NCBI GenBank assembly: GCA_902779445.1
Contig: CACZBM010000001.1
Location: forward strand, 62,001 to 126,000
From: an uncultured Lachnospiraceae bacterium
Lineage (GTDB): Bacteria > Bacillota > Clostridia > Lachnospirales > Lachnospiraceae
Direction: 5' to 3'
DNA: 64,000 nucleotides
Shown: piece after piece, positions 35,447 through 44,227 of the stretch
Layout: each line of letters begins with the position of its first letter
Numbering within the stretch: position 1 is the first letter of the stretch
Notes under the pieces: model-generated
The model's input: the letters and a program-made list of their open reading frames with translations, nothing else
Told to the model about the DNA's origin: nothing
Databases searched by the model: none
Program-made: the position numbers and the translations under genes

Positions 35447-36008
35447 GTTGGTCCTTTCTATAGAGATCCTTCGCTTCGCTCAGGATGACACCAATTTCAT
35501 CTTTGTCGCGAGGGCAAATGAATCTTCTTATGCTGTCATTTAGGATGACACGATCTTTGGTGTCATTAGTCTTTCCGATCACTGCCGCATTAATACCGTT
35601 TTTTTGCATTATATGCGAAAGATCATGACCCTTTTCGGTGACCAGGAGAAGCGATCCGCCTGATAAGAGCTTGTAGGGATCGATATCGAAAAAGTTGGAT
35701 ATCTCTATGGTCTCCTGTTTCACCGGTATGGCTTTAAGTTCGACTTCAAATCCAACACCCAGTTCTTCTCCCATTTCCCAAAGAGCCTTGTATATCCCTC
35801 CCTCTCCGGTCTCACAAGTATATAAAACGCCAAATCCTTCAGCGATCTCTCTTTCTCTCTGAACCGAAAGATAGCTGTCAAAACACCTGGCGATATTGAT
35901 GAAATACCCGGAAAACTCTTTTAAAAGTTCGTTTTCCTTTTTCTCCGCTATCAGACTGGTTCCCTTAAGGGCGATCCACTTGGTTAAAACAATATCACAA
36001 CCGGTCAA
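35403..36008 (-). pseudogene. AIR-synthase/HypE-like gene remnant: C-terminal domain only, repeat-extended
   Basis: The 201-residue frame starts with TTG overlapping the VanW stop (TTGA) and reads TGCDIVLTKWIALKGTSLIA, the point in HypE/AIR-synthase relatives where the C-terminal AIRS domain begins. The conserved parts that follow (TCETGEGGIYKALWEMGEELGVG; NFFDIDPYKLLSGGSLLLV; INAAVIGK) are clear. The N-terminal ATP-binding half of about 150 residues is missing, with a stop 11 codons upstream in frame. At the other end the last 25-30 residues (GVILSEAKDL...) come from a family A repeat and overlap the Lrp gene by 44 bases. Either a deletion remnant or a single-domain relic; enzymatic activity is unlikely. 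Confidence 0.7.
35464..35490. repeat. Family A repeat, single C-type unit (locus A5)
   Basis: One clear unit AGATCC...GGATGACA (ATCCT with AGGAT) is followed 30 bases on by a degraded second unit (35517-35551, TTAGGATGACA end). It encodes the VILSEAKDL segment at the end of the AIR-synthase-like gene and lies just before the Lrp ribosome site. Confidence 0.85.
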
Positions 36009-37612
36009 TGGTCCCCTTCCTCTTCGTTCTGACGTTCTTCATGATGTTCTTCCTGCTCCGGCTGTGGTTCTGCAGCCTGCTGTTCTTCCGCGGCTCCGGC
36101 TTCATCTACCACTATCTGCCCCGCTGCCGCCGCTGCACTGAGCTGCTGCTCTGCAAGCGCCGATGCTCCGCCATCCAGCTTAACCGATGCGGCAACCGCC
36201 TTCGCATAATCACCGTTCTGAGTGGCAATGGCATTCTGGATCGCGGCCTTTGTGACCTCATTATCCGTTGCGGTACCAAGCGTGATGGTCCGTGGCACAG
36301 CCTTATAATAACTGGTATTTACCTTGACCCTGTCACTCTCTTCTCCATTGATCTTTATTATCTTCCAGAATTCACAGCTATAACCGATATGAGCTGACTG
36401 ACTGTGTACATATCCGGCAGGCTGGGAAGGATCTCCGATCACCTTATCTCCCACCGGCTCTTCCTTGGAAAGCTCCACGCTTTCAAATTCCAGTGTCCTG
36501 CCCTCGGTATTTCTGGTCTCTACTCCGTAGATCGTAAATGTAATGGTCTTTCCTCCGGTCTGTCCGGATATATATATCGGATAATCCGTATTGTTCGTAA
36601 ATTTGAAATCCTTAGCGGTTCCGGCAATGGCAGCATCGCCTCCGTGAGGAACGTAGTCGACCACCATAGAGTGATTGCTTCTCTCGTCCACCTGAAGCTC
36701 TGCTCTGAGTACTGCCTGATAAAGAGTTGTGGACACCTGGCATATTCCGCCCCCCAGAGACTCTACCACGAGGCCGTTAAGATACGAACCCGCCAAGTGA
36801 TATCCGTTCTCTTCCGTGAAGGGACTTACATGCTCATATACCGAGAACTGTTCACCGGGATAAATGAGCGACCCGTTGATATGCTTGCATCCGGCTGCAA
36901 TATTAGCGCTTCTGTCCGCTCCGGAGGTCTCATACTTTGTGGTGAAGCTGCCAAGCTTATCTTTAATCTTTGAAAGCGTTTCAGTGTCTCCTCTCGGCTT
37001 CACCGTATCTATCACAAGATCTACAGTCCCTCCGTCAGTTGTGAACCCGTCATTTAAATATGAACTCACAATTTCCGCAGACCTGTCCAGATTGACCTCC
37101 TGCCCGTCCTTACCTTCAATGATGGTAAAGCTTCCGCCGTCTTCCGGGATCAGTTCAGCATTCACTGCCTTTGTATCATAAACCTTACACCTCTCGTTTA
37201 TGATACTCCTGATAGCTTCTTCATCAGTAGTCAATTCTATATCATAAACCTTGTTATGCTTCTGCAGGTCAGAAAGATCCTTGAAGCGGCGGATGATATT
37301 TCCGGATCTGCCGAGAGAAACCGCATCTGCGATGATATCGCTGTTTCCCCAGTCAATGCCCATCTCGGACGCAGCTACAGAAACGGAATTTCCGCTGACA
37401 CAGTTTAACGCAATATTCGTATTTTTAAGGCTTTCCACATAGCCCTCTACAGCATCAAACGCTTCCTTCTCTGTCATCCCGGAAAGATTCACCTCCCCGG
37501 CATAAACCCCTTCATGGATAACGCTGCTTCCCGCGTCATCCGCAAATACAGGGACAGAAAGCAGAAGACTCATAAATAAAGCTGTGATTATGATCTTTAT
37601 TGCCCTATTCAT
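36005..37612 (-). CDS. VanW-family protein with peptidoglycan-binding-like repeats
   Basis: I set the start at 37612 (MNRAIKIIITALFMSLLLSVPVFA), because a signal peptide begins there and AGAGG precedes it; 535 residues. Two PG-binding-like domains (GVYAGEVNLSGMTEKEAFDAVEGYV; IEGKDGQEVNLDRSAEIV) precede the VanW domain (HINGSLIYPGEQFSVYEHVSPFTEENGYHLAGSYL; GGGICQVSTTLYQAVLRAELQVDERSNHS). The C-terminal 60 residues are Ala/Glu/Gln-rich and acidic. VanW/YoaR proteins are exported and probably act at the cell wall; mechanism is unknown. Confidence 0.9.
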   Translation of the reverse strand: MNRAIKIIITALFMSLLLSVPVFADDAGSSVIHEGVYAGEVNLSGMTEKEAFDAVEGYVESLKNTNIALNCVSGNSVSVAASEMGIDWGNSDIIADAVSLGRSGNIIRRFKDLSDLQKHNKVYDIELTTDEEAIRSIINERCKVYDTKAVNAELIPEDGGSFTIIEGKDGQEVNLDRSAEIVSSYLNDGFTTDGGTVDLVIDTVKPRGDTETLSKIKDKLGSFTTKYETSGADRSANIAAGCKHINGSLIYPGEQFSVYEHVSPFTEENGYHLAGSYLNGLVVESLGGGICQVSTTLYQAVLRAELQVDERSNHSMVVDYVPHGGDAAIAGTAKDFKFTNNTDYPIYISGQTGGKTITFTIYGVETRNTEGRTLEFESVELSKEEPVGDKVIGDPSQPAGYVHSQSAHIGYSCEFWKIIKINGEESDRVKVNTSYYKAVPRTITLGTATDNEVTKAAIQNAIATQNGDYAKAVAASVKLDGGASALAEQQLSAAAAAGQIVVDEAGAAEEQQAAEPQPEQEEHHEERQNEEEGDH

Positions 37613-37656
37613 TAAACAAAAACCTCTGTTTCCGGTATTCGTGTTTATGGTATAAT

Positions 37657-37764
37657 TCAATTACCCGGAATGAACATCAGTACCATGGCAACGATGAGTG
37701 CTATCACTATCACCGTTGCTATCGTCTTTTTGTTTCTTCCGTTGAAAAACTTAAAAAAATTCAC
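37657..37764 (-). CDS. 35-residue membrane peptide, not previously listed
   Basis: The minus strand encodes (M)NFFKFFNGRNKKTIATVIVIALIVAMVLMFIPGN from a GTG at 37764, with GAGGTG 8 bases upstream and a strong promoter (37812-37840) just before. A short basic start is followed by one 18-residue hydrophobic helix. It ends 44 bases before the VanW start, so it is probably first in that operon. Function is unknown; small single-span proteins of this kind often modulate membrane enzymes. Confidence 0.6.
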   Translation of the reverse strand: MNFFKFFNGRNKKTIATVIVIALIVAMVLMFIPGN

Positions 37765-37811
37765 GATGCACCTCAATCTTTCGCCATGTGGCAAATGTAC
37801 ATTAACATTTG

Positions 37812-37840
37812 ATTATAGATGAAACTAATTACTTTTACAA
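37812..37840 (-). promoter_or_regulatory. Promoter of the small peptide/VanW operon
   Basis: On the minus strand TTGTAA (37835-37840) and TATAAT (37812-37817) are 17 bases apart, a very good vegetative promoter. The -35 lies inside the first codons of the divergent plus-strand gene at 37819. Transcript start would be near 37805. Confidence 0.8.
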
Positions 37841-38448
37841 GCGTGATACTTATTGGTCTGGTGATCAATAATGCCATCAGGAGAAGCAATGCCCGTTCGA
37901 AAAAGATAAGGGACGAATTCTGGGAAAGAGAACGTTCTTCCCGTGCGACTCCGGGGCGGTCCACCGAGGATCTGAAATTCATACAGTTTCCCGATGATCT
38001 GCCACTTCATATTAGCACAGATGACCCCCAAATCAAGGAGTATCAGGAAACTTTGGTGAACATCACAAAGAAACCGGTGATAAACCTGTCCGGTATCAGC
38101 AATACTGATATCCGTCTTGCCTACGGTGCTCCCAATATGGAAGAACTCTCCCGGGCAGATGAACGTTTTATCGTCCTTTGCCGTACCTTAAATAATCTTG
38201 CTGATTCATACGGGAAGGAAGGTTATAAGGATGAAGGCACCAGACTTCTGGAATTTGCCGTTTCAGAGGGCAGTGATATAAAGGAAACCTGGACAATGCT
38301 TGGGCAGTTTTATCTGGATGCCGGAAACACAGGGGCACTTTCCGATCTGATCGCAAAAGCCGGAAAACTTAATGATGACCTTCCCTATAAGGAGGACATC
38401 CTGACCTCACTAAAAGACTTCAAAAAACTATCGGACATCGTTTCATGA
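37819..38448 (+). CDS. Membrane-anchored protein with TPR-like C-terminal half
   Basis: This 209-residue protein begins with one hydrophobic anchor (LITFTSVILIGLVINNAI) and a basic segment, then a linker, then helical pairs resembling tetratricopeptide repeats (ADERFIVLCRTLNNLADSYGKEGYKDEGTRLLEFAVSEG; IKETWTMLGQFYLDAGNTGALSDLIAKAG). No enzyme motif is visible. No Shine-Dalgarno sequence is seen before the ATG, and the divergent promoter overlaps its start, so transcript start and translation may be atypical. It overlaps nth by ATGA. Confidence 0.65.
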   Translation: MKLITFTSVILIGLVINNAIRRSNARSKKIRDEFWERERSSRATPGRSTEDLKFIQFPDDLPLHISTDDPQIKEYQETLVNITKKPVINLSGISNTDIRLAYGAPNMEELSRADERFIVLCRTLNNLADSYGKEGYKDEGTRLLEFAVSEGSDIKETWTMLGQFYLDAGNTGALSDLIAKAGKLNDDLPYKEDILTSLKDFKKLSDIVS

Positions 38449-39068
38449 CAAAAAAGATCAAGGAAATCATAGAAAGACTGAATAAGGAATACGGACTTTT
38501 TACCGAGCCGACCCTTGACTATGAGACGCCCCATGAGCTTCTCATAGCCACAATGCTCTCTGCCCAATGTACGGATGAGAGGGTGAACATGGTAACCAAA
38601 GATCTTTTTAAGAAATATACTTCCGTTGAAGATTTTGCCTGTGCAGACTTAAATGAACTGGAAAAGGATATCCACTCTGTGGGCTTTTACCATGCAAAAG
38701 CCACTCACATTATAGAAGCCTGCAAACGGCTTCACGAAGTTTATAGTGATGAAGTGCCATCTGACATTGAAGACCTCACCAGTTTATCCGGTGTCGGAAG
38801 GAAAACGGCCAATGTGGTCCGTACCCACATTTTCAATATCCCCTCGATAGTAGTGGATACTCATGTAAAAAGGATCAGCAACCGTCTGGGTATGACAAAG
38901 GAGCAGGATCCGGTAAAGATCGAATTTGACCTTATGAAAAAACTGCCAAAAGAGCAGTGGTCAGCCATAAACCTTCAGCTCATTACACTGGGAAGAAATA
39001 TATGCACTGCCAGAAAACCTATGTGTGGGAGATGTTTTTTAAGAGATGTATGTCCGTCAGGGGGGTAA
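38445..39068 (+). CDS. nth: Endonuclease III
   Basis: This 207-residue DNA glycosylase/AP lyase removes oxidised pyrimidines. It has the helix-hairpin-helix LSGVGRKTANVV (catalytic Lys near 119), the Asp motif VDTHVKRISNRLG (near 137) and the C-terminal 4Fe-4S cluster CTARKPMCGRCFLRDVC (C-x6-C-x2-C-x5-C). Length is normal. It is translationally coupled to the upstream membrane-anchored gene by an ATGA overlap. Confidence 0.97.
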   Translation: MTKKIKEIIERLNKEYGLFTEPTLDYETPHELLIATMLSAQCTDERVNMVTKDLFKKYTSVEDFACADLNELEKDIHSVGFYHAKATHIIEACKRLHEVYSDEVPSDIEDLTSLSGVGRKTANVVRTHIFNIPSIVVDTHVKRISNRLGMTKEQDPVKIEFDLMKKLPKEQWSAINLQLITLGRNICTARKPMCGRCFLRDVCPSGG

Positions 39069-39069
39069 T

Positions 39070-39131
39070 TGTCATCCTGAGGGCTTTAGCCCGAAGGATC
39101 TAAGAGATTCTTCGCTTTGCTCAGAATGACA
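39070..39131. repeat. Family A repeat, head-to-head pair (locus A6)
   Basis: A C-type unit with a GGGCTTTAGCCC core (39070-39100) faces a T-type unit (AGATTC...GAATGACA) ending at 39131. It starts immediately after the nth stop codon and may terminate the nth transcript. Confidence 0.9.
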
Positions 39132-39193
39132 CCGGCTGAATGACATTGCATTCACCGCAGGTGACTTATGAGGATAAAACAAGGAGGTAAAAC

Positions 39194-40486
39194 ATGAACG
39201 AAGGAAGAAGAATGTACGGTCTCTGTACCAGAATGTTTCCTATATGCCGGAGCATTACCGGTAACGGTGTGAGAGAGACTTTCCGTTTGCTGCAGTCGGA
39301 GATACCGGGTATTCCGTTTGAAATGCACGAGGTTCCCACCGGAACCCAGGTCATGGACTGGAAAGTACCCAAAGAATGGAATATTCATGACGCGTATATT
39401 GAAACCCCGGACGGAGAACGCATCTGCGAGTTCAAGAAGAATAATCTCCATATTCTTCACTACAGCATCCCTGTAGACATGACTGTAACTCTTGAAGAAT
39501 TAAAAAAACATATTACAACGCTCCCGGATCAGCCGGATCTCATTCCCTATGCTTCCAGTTATTATTCTGAACGCTGGGGATTCTGCATGTCCCATAATGA
39601 ATTTCTTGAATTAAAAGAGGGGAATTACCATGTTGTGATAGATTCTGAACTGACAGACGGAAGCCTTACCTACGGCCAGATACTTATCCCGGGTGACCGT
39701 GATGAAGAGATCTTCTTCTCAAGCTATGTATGTCATCCCTCAATGGCCAATAATGAATGCTCCGGTCCGAGCCTCATTATCGAGCTTGCAAAATACCTTA
39801 ATTCTCTTCCCAACAGACGGTACAGCTACCGCCTGGTTCTGGCCCCCGAAACCATCGGTGCCCTTACCTATATCAGCAGAAATCTGCCCTATCTGCAGTC
39901 CCACGTAAAAGCCGCATTCAATCTCACCTGTGTAGGAGACGACCGCACTTATTCAATCGTACATTCCAGATACGGAAATACCCTTGCGGATAAGGTACTT
40001 ACCAATATTCTTAAGTTCCATTATCCCGACTACAAAGATTATGACTATACCAAACGTGGATCCGATGAAAGGCAGTATCAGGCCCCGGGAGTGGATATTC
40101 CCATGGTGGCATTCTGCAGATCGAAGTATCACGTATTCCCCGAATACCACACTTCTGCTGATAATCTGGATTTCATTTCACCTGCAGGTCTTCAGGGTTC
40201 CTTTGATGTGATGAAGAAAGTCATAGATACTCTCGAGTATAACCGGTACTTTAAGGTAACGACTCTGGGTGAGCCGCAGCTTGGAAGGCGCGGACTGGTT
40301 CCCACAATGTCCAGCAAAGAAACATACCGGCAGACCCTGGCTCTGAAAGACCTCATAGCTTACGCTGACGGAACCAATGATCTCGTTGATATTTCAAATA
40401 TCATAAATGTCCCTGTGGATGTACTTATCCCGCTCATCGACAAACTGCTGGAGTGCAGGCTGTTCAGAGAGGCCGCAGTGGATTAG
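39194..40486 (+). CDS. DUF4910 aminopeptidase-like protein
   Basis: This 430-residue protein matches the DUF4910/aminopeptidase-like family seen in polysaccharide gene clusters: MYGLCTRMFPICRSITGNGVRETF at the N terminus, then a peptidase core with SSYVCHPSMANNECSGPS and RLVLAPETIGALTYI. The co-catalytic motifs of M28-type peptidases (HP/D-x-E) appear in CHPSMANNECSG and PETIG, and YHTSADNLDFIS supplies a late His/Asp. A C-terminal winged-helix-like segment follows. AAGGAGG precedes the ATG. Its last 23 bases overlap the convergent debranching-enzyme gene. Natural substrate is unknown. Confidence 0.8.
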   Translation: MNEGRRMYGLCTRMFPICRSITGNGVRETFRLLQSEIPGIPFEMHEVPTGTQVMDWKVPKEWNIHDAYIETPDGERICEFKKNNLHILHYSIPVDMTVTLEELKKHITTLPDQPDLIPYASSYYSERWGFCMSHNEFLELKEGNYHVVIDSELTDGSLTYGQILIPGDRDEEIFFSSYVCHPSMANNECSGPSLIIELAKYLNSLPNRRYSYRLVLAPETIGALTYISRNLPYLQSHVKAAFNLTCVGDDRTYSIVHSRYGNTLADKVLTNILKFHYPDYKDYDYTKRGSDERQYQAPGVDIPMVAFCRSKYHVFPEYHTSADNLDFISPAGLQGSFDVMKKVIDTLEYNRYFKVTTLGEPQLGRRGLVPTMSSKETYRQTLALKDLIAYADGTNDLVDISNIINVPVDVLIPLIDKLLECRLFREAAVD

Positions 40487-42653
40487 CACAGAAAACCATT
40501 ATAGAACGCTGGCGGATGGTTATCCTTTCGCCGGCTTCTTTTTTATCTTTGATAAAAGGTTCTTCCTCAAAAGTATCGATCGCAGCATACCATTTCAGAC
40601 CACACTCCACCGGGAGTTCGGGCAGGCTTATCTCCACGTCTTCCCAGTATGTATTAAGAGCGATATATACAATATCGTCGCCTCTTCCCTTGGGATTTCT
40701 GCCGGCAAACATCACTCCGATATAGTGGTCGTCATCTGAAAAACTGTCTTTCCACGGAGTAACGCCATGTGTGGAAACCGTCGGAAACATGGCCGAGCAC
40801 ATCTGTCCCTCTTTTCTGATGGCAATGTGCCGCTTTCTGAAACGGATCATTTCCCTTACAAATTCATGGAATTTCTTATTGAGTTTCAGAGTATCCCAGT
40901 TAAGCCAGGAAATATAGTTATCCTGACAGTAGGCATTATTATTACCACCCTGTGAATTGCCGAATTCGTCTCCCATGAAGAACATGGGTGTACCCCTGGA
41001 AAGCATCAGCGCTGCCATGGCATTTCTCATCATCCGGCGCCTTAACTTTCTTACCTCAGGATCGGATGTCTCCCCTTCCACTCCACAGTTCCAGGAAAGG
41101 TTGTCATTTATCCCGTCAGTATTACCCCAGTTATTCTCTTCATTATGTTTTTCGTTATAGGTATATAGATCGTGCAGCGTAAATCCATCATGACAGACAA
41201 GGAAATTCACGCTGGCATTGTACTTCCTCGTATCTCCGTGGTAGAGATCCGGAGACCCCATTATCCGTTGGGCTGCGGCATTGGCTTTTCCACTGTCCCC
41301 TTTAAGGAAAGCTCTCATATCATCCCTGTACCGACCGTTCCACTCTGCCCACCTGTTCCAGGACGGGAATGATCCTACCTGATACAGTCCTCCCGCATCC
41401 CAGGCTTCAGCAATAAGCTTAACCTTTCCAAGTATTGCGTCAAATGCAAGACTCTGTAAAAGCGGCGGCTCGGACATGGGAGATCCGTCCTCATTCCGTC
41501 CGAGAATGGTAGCAAGATCGAACCGGAATCCATCTACTCGATAGGCAGTTACCCAGTAACGGAGACAGTCCCTTATCAGTTTTTGTACGATGGGGTGATT
41601 GCAGTTAAGCGTATTTCCGCATCCGGAGAAATTATAATAATACCCGTCCGGTGTGAGCATATAATATATATTATTATCCAGTCCCTTAAAGCTGATATAA
41701 GGTCCGTTTTCATTTCCTTCAGCAGTATGGTTAAATACCACGTCCAGGAACACTTCTATGCCGTGATCATGAAATTCCTTTATCATGGCTTTTAACTGGG
41801 ATCCCTCCCTGTTATGCTCTCTTTTAGACGCATAGCTGGTATTAGGAGCAAAAAAGCTTACTGTATTATAGCCCCAGTAATCCATCAGTTCCCTTCCATA
41901 GAAGTCACGCCGGCCAAGGATCTCATCAAATTCAAAAATAGGCATGAGCTCTACGGCGGTAACCCCGAGGTCTTTAAGATACGGTATCTTCTCCTGTACG
42001 CCTTCAAACGTCCCAAACCGTCCTTCCCCAACTCCGGATGATTCGTCCTTGGTAAATCCCCGGACATGCATCTCATAAATGATCAGGTCTTCCATGGGAG
42101 TTAACGGCATTTCGGATTTTCCCCAGTCAAAGTTATTCTTTACCACTCTGGCATGGTATCCGCCGATCGCCTTTTTTCCCCACTCGTGCTGTCCTGCAAC
42201 AGCTTTTGCATAAGGGTCGAGAAGAACCTTTGTCTTGTCAAATATCAGTCCCTTCTTCGGATCACAGGGTCCGTCCACCCTGTATGCATACTCGAATTCT
42301 TCGATATCCAGGTCAAAAACTATCATCGAATAGACATTTCCGATCCTGTAATTATTCGGAAAAGGAATACAGGCATAGGGCTCCTCCGTGTTTCTCTTAA
42401 ACAGCAGAAGCTCTATACCTGTAGCCTGGTTTGAAGATATTGTGAAATTAACTCCGCAGGGAATGGCAGTAGCTCCCATCAGATCATAGAAGCCGGGTCT
42501 GATATCAAATCCGTCCACATGATCCAGCGGAAACATATGGATACGACCATACTTCGGCATATCATTAACAACATCATAGCTTGGCTCCCATTTTGTGGCA
42601 GGCCATTTCTTTGATCCGTTCTCAGCTGCGGTTTCAGTCTTTTTTTTCGCCAT
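40464..42653 (-). CDS. glgX: Glycogen debranching enzyme (GlgX/isoamylase type)
   Basis: This 729-residue GH13 enzyme cleaves alpha-1,6 branches in glycogen-like glucans. It has an N-terminal CBM48 region (FTISSNQATGIELLLFKR), VDGPCDPKKGLIFD, region I DVVFNHTAEG, region II VDGFRFDLATILGR (nucleophile Asp), region III LIAEAWDAGG (acid/base Glu) and region IV CHDGFTLHD. Length and the EAWD motif point to isoamylase/GlgX over pullulanase. No other glycogen genes are adjacent. The stop overlaps the DUF4910 gene by 23 bases, so the two transcripts are convergent. Confidence 0.93.
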   Translation of the reverse strand: MAKKKTETAAENGSKKWPATKWEPSYDVVNDMPKYGRIHMFPLDHVDGFDIRPGFYDLMGATAIPCGVNFTISSNQATGIELLLFKRNTEEPYACIPFPNNYRIGNVYSMIVFDLDIEEFEYAYRVDGPCDPKKGLIFDKTKVLLDPYAKAVAGQHEWGKKAIGGYHARVVKNNFDWGKSEMPLTPMEDLIIYEMHVRGFTKDESSGVGEGRFGTFEGVQEKIPYLKDLGVTAVELMPIFEFDEILGRRDFYGRELMDYWGYNTVSFFAPNTSYASKREHNREGSQLKAMIKEFHDHGIEVFLDVVFNHTAEGNENGPYISFKGLDNNIYYMLTPDGYYYNFSGCGNTLNCNHPIVQKLIRDCLRYWVTAYRVDGFRFDLATILGRNEDGSPMSEPPLLQSLAFDAILGKVKLIAEAWDAGGLYQVGSFPSWNRWAEWNGRYRDDMRAFLKGDSGKANAAAQRIMGSPDLYHGDTRKYNASVNFLVCHDGFTLHDLYTYNEKHNEENNWGNTDGINDNLSWNCGVEGETSDPEVRKLRRRMMRNAMAALMLSRGTPMFFMGDEFGNSQGGNNNAYCQDNYISWLNWDTLKLNKKFHEFVREMIRFRKRHIAIRKEGQMCSAMFPTVSTHGVTPWKDSFSDDDHYIGVMFAGRNPKGRGDDIVYIALNTYWEDVEISLPELPVECGLKWYAAIDTFEEEPFIKDKKEAGERITIRQRSIMVFCANPLRPL

Positions 42654-42693
42654 ATTTCCCCCTGTTCCCTATACGATCTCCGTTTACCAAAAC

Positions 42694-42719
42694 GGCGGAG
42701 CAGCTTTCACTGCTCCGCC
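42694..42719 (-). terminator. Hairpin upstream of glgX
   Basis: A perfect 10-bp stem GGCGGAGCAG (42694-42703) pairs with 42710-42719 over a 6-base loop; on the minus strand it is followed by GTTTTGG. It is a second terminator-like or attenuator-like hairpin in the gap between the NlpC gene and glgX. Confidence 0.6.
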
Positions 42720-42774
42720 GGCTGTCACCCAGAATTATATCATTTAAAAAGATTCGGGTCATCCATAAGATCAA

Positions 42775-42816
42775 TTAAACAAAAACCGCGGGGACTTTAT
42801 AATCCTCGCGGTTAAA
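42775..42816 (-). terminator. Rho-independent terminator of the NlpC/P60 gene
   Basis: A 12-base stem AACCGCG-GG/CC-type (AACCGCGAGGAT with ATCC-like GTCCCCGCGGTT) and a 6-base loop is followed by TTTTTGTTT on the minus strand, about 30 bases after the NlpC gene stop. It ends transcription before glgX. Confidence 0.8.
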
Positions 42817-42840
42817 AATTCATTTATTTTCAGATAATTA

Positions 42841-44115
42841 TCAGACTATTCTCCTGATGGTAACGATATCACGATAGGTAGCCGGAGTGAGCTTGATGCC
42901 CGTTTCCGGAGTGGACGCATGACAAATAGTGTTATTGCCGATATATATACCAACATGACCTGAGTAACAGAAAAGATCACCCGGTTGTGCCTCGGAATAG
43001 GATACGCCTCTTCCTGCCGACTGCTGCTCCCAGCTGGTTCTGGGAATGGAGTATCCAAAGTGTGAGTATACCGACTGGGTGAAACCGGAGCAGTCACATC
43101 CGTCAGTCAGGCTTGTTCCACCGGACACGTAGGGATTACCCAGGAACTTCTGTGCATAAGACGCCACCTGATTTCCGGTTCCGCTTCCTCCGCCGTTCTT
43201 ATCGCTTGGCGGGGATTCTTCTTCGTATTCTCCCTCTTCTTCAGGAGCATACGCTTCCTCTTCTTTCTTTGAGGATTTTCCTTCCTCTTCTGCCTTTTTC
43301 TTTGCGGCTTCTTCTGCTTTCTTCTTTCTGGCAGCCTCTTCTTCCGCTTTCTTCTTTCTTGCGGCTGCAGCTGCTTCCTCAGCTTCTACTATCTTCTTGA
43401 TCTCTTTATTCTGAGCTGCTATCTGGTTCTTGTACTGGCTGGCCTTTGCTCTGGCAGAAGCGAGCTGTTCATTGAAGTTCTCCACCTTGGCCTTCTGATC
43501 GTTGATGGTCTTCTGGAGTTCATCGGATTCTTCCTCGTAGGTATCCTTTATTTCCTTTAACTCATCCAGCTCGTTCTGGAGTCTCTCTTCGCTTTCCTTA
43601 ACCTGTTCCTTCGTCTTCTTGTATTCCGCCAGAAGATTTCTGTCGTACTCATATATCTCTTCCGCATAGGCAGAGCGGTTCAGCATTTCCGCAAAATCCG
43701 ATCCACCTGAAAAAAGCTCGGCATAGGGGCTGATGGATCCACCATGTTCGTACATATATCTGATGCGTCGCTTCATGGAAGCATACTGGTCTTCTTCCTT
43801 CTTCTTGGCAATATCGTACTGCTCTTTGGCTTCCTCGACTGCCTTTGTCTTATCCTTTATCTCATCTTCGATAATGGATACAGAAGTGATGATCTGTGCA
43901 AGCTTCTCCTGACTCTCGGCCATTTCAGCCTCGGTCTCTTCGCGGTTTTCCTCGATACTATCGGCTTCACTCTCCGCCTGATCCAGATTCTTCTGGGATT
44001 CAGCCTGTTCCTTTTTAACGTCATTAACAGTGCGCGCACCAAATGCGCTCACTGTCATACATATCGATAATGAAATTGTGAGGAGCGCGCAAAGCGCGCG
44101 GGATACGTGTTTCAA
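42841..44115 (-). CDS. PcsB-like coiled-coil NlpC/P60 peptidoglycan hydrolase
   Basis: I choose TTG at 44115 as the start since GAGGA lies nine bases upstream and gives a clean signal peptide (MKHVSRALCALLTISLSICMTVSAFGA); 424 residues. A long coiled coil (about residues 30-240) and a Glu/Ala/Lys-rich repeat stretch follow, then the C40 peptidase domain with catalytic DCSGFTQSVYSHFG (Cys) and GHVGIYIGNN (His). In streptococci PcsB is a cell-division hydrolase held by FtsX. A family A repeat directly precedes the gene. Confidence 0.9.
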   Translation of the reverse strand: MKHVSRALCALLTISLSICMTVSAFGARTVNDVKKEQAESQKNLDQAESEADSIEENREETEAEMAESQEKLAQIITSVSIIEDEIKDKTKAVEEAKEQYDIAKKKEEDQYASMKRRIRYMYEHGGSISPYAELFSGGSDFAEMLNRSAYAEEIYEYDRNLLAEYKKTKEQVKESEERLQNELDELKEIKDTYEEESDELQKTINDQKAKVENFNEQLASARAKASQYKNQIAAQNKEIKKIVEAEEAAAAARKKKAEEEAARKKKAEEAAKKKAEEEGKSSKKEEEAYAPEEEGEYEEESPPSDKNGGGSGTGNQVASYAQKFLGNPYVSGGTSLTDGCDCSGFTQSVYSHFGYSIPRTSWEQQSAGRGVSYSEAQPGDLFCYSGHVGIYIGNNTICHASTPETGIKLTPATYRDIVTIRRIV

Positions 44116-44147
44116 AAAAGGATCCTCATTGAATATAATCAAGTTGG

Positions 44148-44218
44148 TGTCATTCTGAGCAAAGCGAAGAATCTATATAAGCCATGGTAGAGATCCTTCG
44201 CTAACGCTCAGGATGACA
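44148..44218. repeat. Family A repeat, head-to-head pair (locus A7)
   Basis: A T-type unit (TGTCATTCTGAGCAAAGCG) from 44148 faces a C-type unit ending at 44218. It fills nearly the whole gap between asnS and the NlpC/P60 gene. Confidence 0.9.
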
Positions 44219-44227
44219 CCGGAGAGT

